From positions 1-9,875 of the forward strand of contig CALPMD020000024.1 in NCBI GenBank assembly GCA_943324575.2: a stretch of DNA of 9,875 nucleotides, in the 5' to 3' direction. A program made the position numbers and the translations under genes. Shown piece by piece: positions 6,148 to 9,875 of this stretch. Source of the DNA: Akkermansia muciniphila. Its GTDB lineage: Bacteria; Verrucomicrobiota; Verrucomicrobiia; Verrucomicrobiales; Akkermansiaceae. Each line of letters opens with the position of its first letter. Within the stretch, counting starts at the first letter, position 1. The notes beneath the pieces were generated by a model. That model worked only from the letters and a program-made list of their open reading frames with translations, was not told the DNA's origin and ran no database searches.

Positions 6148-6155
6148 CGCCCGCC

Positions 6156-6177
6156 CGCCTCTAGGCGATTGTTTTTT
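6156..6177 (+). terminator. Short hairpin plus T-run in the rpsT leader
   Basis: CGCC-TCTA-GGCG (6156-6167) followed by ATTG and six Ts (6172-6177). The stem has only four strong pairs. It could be the terminator of the preceding envelope operon, or a leader structure in the rpsT mRNA 13 bases before its start codon. A functional terminator here would also affect rpsT, so it may be an attenuator or only weakly active. Confidence 0.35.
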
Positions 6178-6190
6178 CTATCATACGACC

Positions 6191-6454
6191 ATGGCTAACC
6201 ATAAATCTTCAATTAAGCGCGCACGTCAAACTATCGTCCGGACCGAGCGGAACCGTGCCGAGAAAAGCCGCATGAAGACACTTCGCAAGAAGGCTCTTAC
6301 CGCGATCGCATCCGGTGACAAGGCTGCCGCTGCCGAAGCAAGCTCCGCCTTCTCTTCCGTGGTCGACAAGGCCGCCAAGCGCAACCTCATCCATCCGAAC
6401 AAGGCTGCCAACTTGAAGAGCAAGACCGCAAAGGCGATGGCTGCCATTGCTTGA
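6191..6454 (+). CDS. rpsT: 30S ribosomal protein S20 (bS20)
   Basis: Primary 16S rRNA-binding protein of the small subunit body. The 87-residue sequence begins with the diagnostic [13 protein letters not shown] and continues as a basic, Ala/Lys-rich three-helix protein, with the conserved [19 protein letters not shown] block near residues 59-77. Length is standard. The ATG is fixed by the family N-terminus. It has its own TTGACA-type promoter and a strong terminator 37 bases after the stop. No Shine-Dalgarno precedes the start; a T-rich run and a small hairpin occupy the leader, which could host autogenous control as known for S20 in E. coli, though no mechanism can be read here. Confidence 0.98.
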   Translation: MANHKSSIKRARQTIVRTERNRAEKSRMKTLRKKALTAIASGDKAAAAEASSAFSSVVDKAAKRNLIHPNKAANLKSKTAKAMAAIA

Positions 6455-6491
6455 TCCACCGGTTCACCGTTTTCATTCCAATCTACGAAAC

Positions 6492-6523
6492 AAAGCGGAC
6501 CGGACTACCGGTACCGCTTTTTT
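6492..6523 (+). terminator. Intrinsic terminator after rpsT
   Basis: AAAGCGG plus ACCGG (6492-6503) pair with CCGGT plus CCGCTTT (6508-6520), with loop ACTA and one bulged A at 6513, then Ts to 6523. The T-run ends only 10 bases before the ATG of the zinc-ribbon gene. Confidence 0.85.
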
Positions 6524-6533
6524 CATTTCGACC

Positions 6534-6764
6534 ATGTCTGAATCAGCATCACCCAGCCGCGCCGCAGTTGCTGCGAAAATAGCTGCAAACCCGTCGGGCT
6601 ATAAAGTCTGCGAGGGATGCGACTCGATCGTCGGCAGTGGAGTGGCGCTGTGCCCGAATTGCCACAGCTATCGATTCGATACGACTTCGGAGCGCGTGGT
6701 TTCTCAGGCAAAGGTCCTTGGGTCGCGCGAGCAAACGTCCGTGACAGCCGACGACCTCGGTTGA
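6534..6764 (+). CDS. Small zinc-ribbon protein, function unknown
   Basis: A 76-residue protein with two CxxC knuckles (C26-x2-C29 and C40-x2-C43, spaced by ten residues), the layout of a single structural zinc ribbon of the kind that binds nucleic acid or partner proteins. The N-terminus (~1-20) is Ala/Ser-rich and the C-terminus ends in SVTADDLG. I believe similar short proteins with a 'VCEGCDSIV...CPNCHSYRFD' core are widespread in Verrucomicrobiota, but I know no assigned function. The ATG at 6534 was chosen over an upstream ATG at 6447, because the latter overlaps the rpsT end and runs through the rpsT terminator. The DUF1802 gene follows after 14 bases, so the two are probably one operon. 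Confidence 0.75.
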   Translation: MSESASPSRAAVAAKIAANPSGYKVCEGCDSIVGSGVALCPNCHSYRFDTTSERVVSQAKVLGSREQTSVTADDLG

Positions 6765-6778
6765 GCCCTCACACCGCT

Positions 6779-7342
6779 ATGAGCGCCTCGATCGGATTCA
6801 AAGAGTGGCAGGTGGTCTGTGACGCCTTGGCCACCGGTCGGCAATCGATTCTCTTGCGAAAGGGCGGCATCCACGAAGGTCGTCAGGGTTTCTCCTTTGC
6901 CCACGATTCGTTTTTCCTCTTTCCCACGCGTTTTCACGCCCTTGCTGACCAAGTCCGCGAAGGTGAGGTCTGCGTCCTTCCTGAGTGGCAGGCTGGCGAC
7001 GTGATCCGCATCACACACCACGTCGTGGCCAGGCAGGCGGTCACGCTCACCGATTGGCAACAAGTAGCCGCCATGGAGCCGCTACACATCTATTCGGAAG
7101 CCACAGTCCGCGACCGCTTTGATTGGCAGGCGAAGGGCATGACTTCGGGCAGTATCCACCTCGCTCTGGTCCGCGTGCACCAACTCGCCACGCCTTGGGA
7201 GTTCCCCTACGAAGTGCGCTACGGTGGCTGTCGCAGCTGGCTCGATCTGCCCGAACCGCCGATCGGCTGGCGGGAAAACGCCGCCCCTGTCATCAGTGAT
7301 GAGGCCTTTGCCGTCATTGAATCGGCTGCTACGCATCGATAA
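6779..7342 (+). CDS. DUF1802 family protein
   Basis: A 187-residue soluble protein matching the DUF1802 pattern as I know it: an N-terminal WQVVCDALATGRQSILLRKGG element (residues 10-30), an FFLFPTRFHA segment (45-54), and a C-terminal VHQLATPWEFPYEVRYGGCRSWLDLP block (133-158). The molecular function of the family is not established. No signal peptide or membrane segment is visible. The ATG at 6779 lies 14 bases after the zinc-ribbon stop; an in-frame upstream extension overlaps that gene and was rejected. The family call rests on motif memory, not a search. It converges on the 72-residue membrane-protein gene with only 9 bases between stops and no obvious terminator. Confidence 0.75.
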   Translation: MSASIGFKEWQVVCDALATGRQSILLRKGGIHEGRQGFSFAHDSFFLFPTRFHALADQVREGEVCVLPEWQAGDVIRITHHVVARQAVTLTDWQQVAAMEPLHIYSEATVRDRFDWQAKGMTSGSIHLALVRVHQLATPWEFPYEVRYGGCRSWLDLPEPPIGWRENAAPVISDEAFAVIESAATHR

Positions 7343-7351
7343 GGGGGGAGA

Positions 7352-7570
7352 CTAGTTTCCACGTGGCTTGACTAGGAGCACCACAAGACCCCCAATAATG
7401 GCCAGCGCGCCGACCACCGGGGAGATGTAATGGGTCACTCGCGTTTCCATGTGCAAGCCAAAGAAATCGATCGTATCTCCTGTGGTGGTGAAGCTCACAC
7501 CGGGGTAGATGAGGATGCCTAATCCAGAGAGGATTAGGACGGTGGCAACGATGATTTTAGTCGTGGTCAT
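7352..7570 (-). CDS. Small two-TM membrane protein, unknown family
   Basis: 72 residues from the ATG at 7570-7568. Two hydrophobic segments (~5-24 and ~48-67) flank a polar loop containing GDTIDFFGLHMETRV, and the protein ends in KPRGN. This layout resembles small uncharacterised inner-membrane proteins with a conserved hydrophobic hairpin; I cannot name the family. It lies 34 bases downstream of the lmo0937-family gene on the same strand and probably shares its promoter. An in-frame ATG seven codons upstream (7591) is possible; the chosen start has a weak AAGG about 12 bases before it. Confidence 0.7.
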   Translation of the reverse strand: MTTTKIIVATVLILSGLGILIYPGVSFTTTGDTIDFFGLHMETRVTHYISPVVGALAIIGGLVVLLVKPRGN

Positions 7571-7604
7571 GGCGATGGGGCCTTGCTGCACAATCGTGTA
7601 GTCA

Positions 7605-7754
7605 TCATAGAACGCGCCGCCCCTGAATGATCCGTACCAAGAACACGATAATCGCGATGACCAGTAGGATGTGAATGAATCCGCCGATGGTGTAGCTAGT
7701 CACGATTCCGAGAAGCCACAGCAGAATCAGAAGGATAGCGATGGTCATTAACAT
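7605..7754 (-). CDS. lmo0937 family small membrane protein
   Basis: A 49-residue, almost entirely hydrophobic protein. The sequence MLMTIAILLILLWLLGIVTS followed by YTIGGFIHILLVIAIIVFLVRIIQGRR matches the lmo0937/DUF5670 family nearly end to end: two membrane helices joined by a short YTxGGFIH turn and a basic C-terminus. Family members are widespread and uncharacterised. The ATG at 7754 is fixed by family length; the frame is open upstream to 7835 but that part is not conserved. A good promoter lies 70-98 bases upstream and the second tiny membrane-protein gene follows, so a two-gene operon is likely. Confidence 0.88.
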   Translation of the reverse strand: MLMTIAILLILLWLLGIVTSYTIGGFIHILLVIAIIVFLVRIIQGRRVL

Positions 7755-7823
7755 GGTTTTGGTTCTCTCTTGGGTTTGGGGGGGATTTGAACCGAGCTCA
7801 CACGGAGCCATCGGGAACCTTCC

Positions 7824-7852
7824 ACAATAACTCACTCTAAGGTCTATTGCAA
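7824..7852 (-). promoter_or_regulatory. Candidate promoter of the small membrane-protein operon
   Basis: Minus-strand TTGCAA (7852-7847), a 17-base spacer, TATTGT (7829-7824), each four of six to consensus. Predicted leader is about 63 bases and contains a run of seven Cs (minus strand) near 7778-7784. The rest of 7755-7964 shows nothing else that I can assign. Confidence 0.5.
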
Positions 7853-7964
7853 ATTCTGAAATACGAGGAGGGTTTTTGCGAACTCGATTCAGCCTTGCGT
7901 CAGGTCATGGGGCCGGCTTTCCTTGCGCTAGGGGTGCACAGTGCGCATCGCATACGGATTTAAG

Positions 7965-8294
7965 ATGGTCAGACTCGTAAACACAAAAGGTGCGTTGTTG
8001 GGTGTTGTTTTGTCGCTGGCGTCCTGTGCCGTGCCAAGGGCGATCATCGTTGAAAAAGCCGACGCCCCGGTAGAGTTGCCAAGTGGCGACGCTCTTCCCG
8101 CTCCTGTTGAATCCGCAGCGCTGACAGATGACGGGATTCGTCTTCCGGACATGCTCGGGCTGCCAAGCGATGGAGACTTTCGCTCCACCGCCAACACGCC
8201 CAGTGCGGCGGGATCTCAATCCGGGGCGGTGATTGCCCGGCCGCCAGTTGATCCAGCTTCGCGGGTGAAGCCGAGAGGGGCTGGTACCCCGTAA
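7965..8294 (+). CDS. Small putative lipoprotein, unknown function
   Basis: 109 residues from the ATG at 7965. An N-terminal basic-hydrophobic signal (VNTKGALLGVVLSLASC) ends in lipobox LASC with Cys21, predicting lipid anchoring. The mature part is Pro/Ala/Ser-rich, low in complexity and without a recognisable domain; it ends PASRVKPRGAGTP. A GTG at 7941 could add eight residues. Because an intact lipobox is present and codon choice looks gene-like, I take it as real, but no homologue is recognised. Its TAA (8292-8294) abuts the smpB stop on the other strand with no spacer. Confidence 0.65.
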   Translation: MVRLVNTKGALLGVVLSLASCAVPRAIIVEKADAPVELPSGDALPAPVESAALTDDGIRLPDMLGLPSDGDFRSTANTPSAAGSQSGAVIARPPVDPASRVKPRGAGTP

Positions 8295-8753
8295 TCAGCG
8301 CTGGTTGAAGCGCGACATTTCGCGCTGGGCTTCGCGCAGTTCGACGCGTTCCTTGAGGTCTTGGCGCTGATCGGTGTGGGTCTTGCCCTTGCCGACGCCG
8401 ATTTCGACTTTGACGACGCGGTCTTTCCAGTAGACACGCAGAAGAGGCAGAGTGCAGCCCTTGACATCGCTGGCGACGGCGAGTTTCAGAATCTCGCTTT
8501 TGTGAAGCAGCAGGCGGCGCGGGCGCGTCTCGGGGTGGTTGAACCAGTCGGCCGCGGTCTGCCACGGCTGGATATTGCAGCCGTAGAGGAAGATCTGACC
8601 CTTTTCGATACGAGCGTACGCATCGGAGATGTTGATCTTGCCGGCACGGATCGACTTGACCTCGGTGCCTTTCAGCTCAATGCCCGCCTCGTATTTATCC
8701 AGAATGTGGAAATCGCGGCCAGCTTTGCGGTTTGTGGCGATTTCCTTGCTCAT
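8295..8753 (-). CDS. smpB: SsrA-binding protein SmpB
   Basis: SmpB binds tmRNA and delivers it to stalled ribosomes for trans-translation. The 152-residue product shows the whole family pattern: an N-terminal ATNRKAGRDFHILDKYEAGI, ELKGTEVKSIRAGKINISDAYARI (27-50), FLYGCNIQPW, the RPRRLLLHKSEI block (77-88), and a basic C-terminal tail GKGKTHTDQRQDLKERVELREAQREM, which becomes helical in the ribosome. The start ATG is at 8753 and no Shine-Dalgarno is seen. It follows rpoZ by 33 bases on the same strand. The tmRNA gene (ssrA), often close by, was not seen in this window. Confidence 0.98.
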   Translation of the reverse strand: MSKEIATNRKAGRDFHILDKYEAGIELKGTEVKSIRAGKINISDAYARIEKGQIFLYGCNIQPWQTAADWFNHPETRPRRLLLHKSEILKLAVASDVKGCTLPLLRVYWKDRVVKVEIGVGKGKTHTDQRQDLKERVELREAQREMSRFNQR

Positions 8754-8786
8754 GGCAGGAATCGGTAGCCGACGAGTGGCAGCCGA

Positions 8787-8990
8787 TCAAGGAGCTTCTT
8801 TGAAGACGAGCTTGATTTTGCCTTCGATGATTTCAGTGAGGGCAATGTCAGCCACACCCATGCTGGGGCGGATGGCAATCAACGGCGAGCGGCCGCTGTT
8901 CAATTGTCTGACGCGTTGGGAGACCAGATTGACCAGAACAAGTGGGTCGGTGACAATTTCAGAGGCTTTATCAAGGAGATCGCTTTTCAT
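8787..8990 (-). CDS. rpoZ: DNA-directed RNA polymerase omega subunit
   Basis: A 67-residue protein that assists beta-prime folding in the RNA polymerase core. Residues 13-37 (VTDPLVLVNLVSQRVRQLNSGRSPL) and ~47-62 (ADIALTEIIEGKIKLV) correspond to the omega core: the helix with the conserved 'xxRxRQL' run followed by GR-x-PLI, and the 'ALxEIxEGKI' helix. Length matches short omegas. The ATG at 8990 was chosen; the frame is open upstream to 9152 but the extension is unlike any omega. Its neighbour smpB starts 33 bases downstream, suggesting an rpoZ-smpB operon. The call rests on family pattern; the protein is short, so certainty is slightly lower than for smpB. Confidence 0.88.
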   Translation of the reverse strand: MKSDLLDKASEIVTDPLVLVNLVSQRVRQLNSGRSPLIAIRPSMGVADIALTEIIEGKIKLVFKEAP

Positions 8991-9186
8991 AGGAGAACCG
9001 GGAAATCGCGAAGTTGGCTTTGCTTCCTCAAACGCAATGACGTTGTCGGGAAGCAGAGACGGTTTTTTTTCGCTCAAAACAGTGGAAGTGGACAGAATTG
9101 CCGGAATTGACGCCGGGCCAATGGTCAAACCAGAAAATCGACTGTCTGACAAGCCTTATCTGCTAGCTGGTTGAGAATTTTTTCAA

Positions 9187-9201
9187 AGGAGGGAACCTCC
9201 T
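9187..9201 (-). terminator. Small hairpin after the DUF3147 gene
   Basis: AGGAGG-TTC-CCTCCT on the minus strand, its first base in the stop codon of the membrane-protein gene, followed by TTTGAAAAAATT. The perfect 6-pair GC-rich stem suggests a terminator, but the T-run is short, so it may be weak. Confidence 0.35.
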
Positions 9202-9596
9202 CAGCTGGGCATCAGGTCGATCCCAAAGCGTCGCAGGACGATCACGGTCAACCAGAAGAGGGCGACGGTCATGACGCAGTTGGCGGCCAGTGCTGCCCAA
9301 AAGCCCCAACCGTGGCGTAGCAGCCAGGGGAAGACGAGGAACATCGGCAGGGTGGGGAGCACGAACCAGAAGGTGCCTTCGGCATGGTTGGCTAGCCGCT
9401 GGCTGGATTGGCCGGCGTGGTGCATCCAGACCATGGCGAGCAGGGAGGTGAGTGGCAGGGCGATGAGCAGAGCGGAAAGCCGGTCGTTGACGAGTTGGAC
9501 CTTGTTCACCAGCAGGATGACGAAGGCGCTGATGAAGAGTTTGCCGAGATCGAGCGGGGTGATGCTGAGGATTTTATCCCAAGGGAGGCGGTTCAT
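9201..9596 (-). CDS. DUF3147/GlpM-like integral membrane protein
   Basis: A 131-residue protein with about four membrane helices (~18-32, 38-58, 75-93, 96-121). The segments LGKLFISAFVILLVNK, DRLSALLIALPLTSLLAMVWM and FWFVLPTLPMFLVFPWLLRHGWGFWAAL match the pattern I associate with DUF3147/GlpM proteins ('LLASLPLTSLLA..W', 'FWLVLPSL..F...P.LLR.G..FW.AL'). GlpM has been linked to polysaccharide (alginate) production in Pseudomonas, but biochemical function is unknown. The ATG at 9596 is taken because upstream sequence in the same frame overlaps the divergent gene and is highly charged and unconserved. It is divergently oriented to the secreted-protein gene, with 48 bases between start codons. 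Confidence 0.8.
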   Translation of the reverse strand: MNRLPWDKILSITPLDLGKLFISAFVILLVNKVQLVNDRLSALLIALPLTSLLAMVWMHHAGQSSQRLANHAEGTFWFVLPTLPMFLVFPWLLRHGWGFWAALAANCVMTVALFWLTVIVLRRFGIDLMPS

Positions 9597-9608
9597 GGTG
9601 AAGGAGGC

Positions 9609-9638
9609 TTGCGGCTGGCGCGAGGGTAGGGATATTCT
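9609..9638 (+). promoter_or_regulatory. Candidate promoter of the secreted-protein gene
   Basis: TTGCGG (9609-9614), an 18-base spacer, TATTCT (9633-9638). Initiation about 7 bases further on would fall at the ATG at 9645, implying a leaderless or near-leaderless mRNA. Confidence 0.35.
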
Positions 9639-9644
9639 GCGTTC

Positions 9645-9875
9645 ATGCAAGTAGCTCGTCTCGTCTGCGCCATCGGTCTCCTGTTCGTTGGCTCCGCCGC
9701 GGCGGAAAGTGGGCTGAGTGCCGCGCAGAAGGCGGCGATCGGCCACAAGATATGGCAAAACGAATGCGCGGGCAGTGTGGCGGGTCTGACGACGTGGAAT
9801 GCGGGCGAGGAATTCCCGTCGATCGGAATCGGGCATTTCATTTGGTATCCGGCGGGTTTTCAGGGGCGCTTTAGC
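9645..9875 (+). CDS. Secreted protein with GIGHFIWYP motif, N-terminal 77 residues (cut by window edge)
   Basis: The frame from ATG 9645 stays open to the window end. Residues 1-20 (MQVARLVCAIGLLFVGSAAA) form a signal peptide with a likely AAA|E cleavage, so the protein is exported. The mature part contains IGHKIWQNECAGSVAGLTTW (32-51), then NAGEEFPSIGIGHFIWYPAG (52-71). I have seen this 'TxWNxGExFxSxGIGHFIWYP' pattern in uncharacterised secreted proteins of several phyla but know no assigned function. The E40...G(I)GH spacing is faintly reminiscent of lysozyme-type glycosidases, which is speculation. The C-terminus lies outside the window. No Shine-Dalgarno is present; the gene is divergent from the DUF3147-like gene. 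Confidence 0.72.
   Translation, partial: MQVARLVCAIGLLFVGSAAAESGLSAAQKAAIGHKIWQNECAGSVAGLTTWNAGEEFPSIGIGHFIWYPAGFQGRFS

Noticed and set aside
7361..7366. CCACGTGG palindrome near the end of the 72-residue membrane-protein gene
   Set aside because: It lies inside a coding region near two convergent stops. An 8-base palindrome occurs by chance often and nothing links it to regulation.
7770..7800. Minus-strand GGTTCAAATCC resembling a tRNA T-loop
   Set aside because: The flanking bases do not form a T-stem and no acceptor, D or anticodon arms can be folded around it.
8044..8565. 173-residue minus-strand ORF and plus-strand ORF 8361-8768 over smpB
   Set aside because: Both are out-of-frame shadows of smpB, which matches its family over its full length.
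1..9875. CRISPR arrays, transposons, prophage or defence-island genes
   Set aside because: No periodic short repeats, terminal inverted repeats, transposase, integrase, nuclease-helicase or phage structural genes were seen. The only accessory-type module is the HigBA pair.

Overview
The window looks like chromosomal DNA of a Verrucomicrobiota bacterium (Verrucomicrobiales-like). The support is indirect: moderately high GC, housekeeping proteins of that general flavour, start codons without Shine-Dalgarno sequences, and a perfect TGTTC-N4-GAACA palindrome before recA, which is the LexA/SOS-box consensus I recall for this phylum. Most of the window is core genome: coaD (cut by the left edge), tRNA-Arg(UCU), an M42 aminopeptidase, recA, a processive GT2 glycosyltransferase, an L,D-transpeptidase lipoprotein, rpsT, smpB and rpoZ, with several small or uncharacterised genes between them.

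Layout. Positions 1-1321 hold coaD on the minus strand, then a HigBA-type toxin-antitoxin pair (minus) enclosed by two 109-bp direct repeats 995 bp apart. The left repeat abuts coaD and the right repeat abuts the tRNA-Arg gene, so each flanking gene has its own complete copy of what was probably one coaD/tRNA divergent intergenic region. This is the most interesting structure in the window. Positions 1322-3779 carry tRNA-Arg, the M42 peptidase, and recA with its SOS box and a strong intrinsic terminator. Positions 3780-6100 carry an envelope operon in which the glycosyltransferase stop overlaps the start of the L,D-transpeptidase gene (ATGA). Positions 6101-7342 carry rpsT with its own promoter and terminator, then a 76-residue zinc-ribbon protein and a DUF1802 protein.

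Positions 7343-7964 hold two tiny membrane-protein genes on the minus strand, one of them an lmo0937-family protein, behind a recognisable promoter. Positions 7965-9200 hold a small lipoprotein gene converging directly on smpB, which follows rpoZ in a minus-strand pair. Positions 9201-9875 hold a DUF3147/GlpM-like membrane protein (minus) and, divergently, the start of a secreted protein that runs off the right edge.

Functional themes are core information processing (RecA, S20, SmpB, RNA polymerase omega, tRNA-Arg), coenzyme A synthesis, and envelope assembly. No CRISPR array, transposase, integrase, phage gene or rRNA was seen. The one clear sign of accessory DNA is the repeat-bounded higBA cassette.
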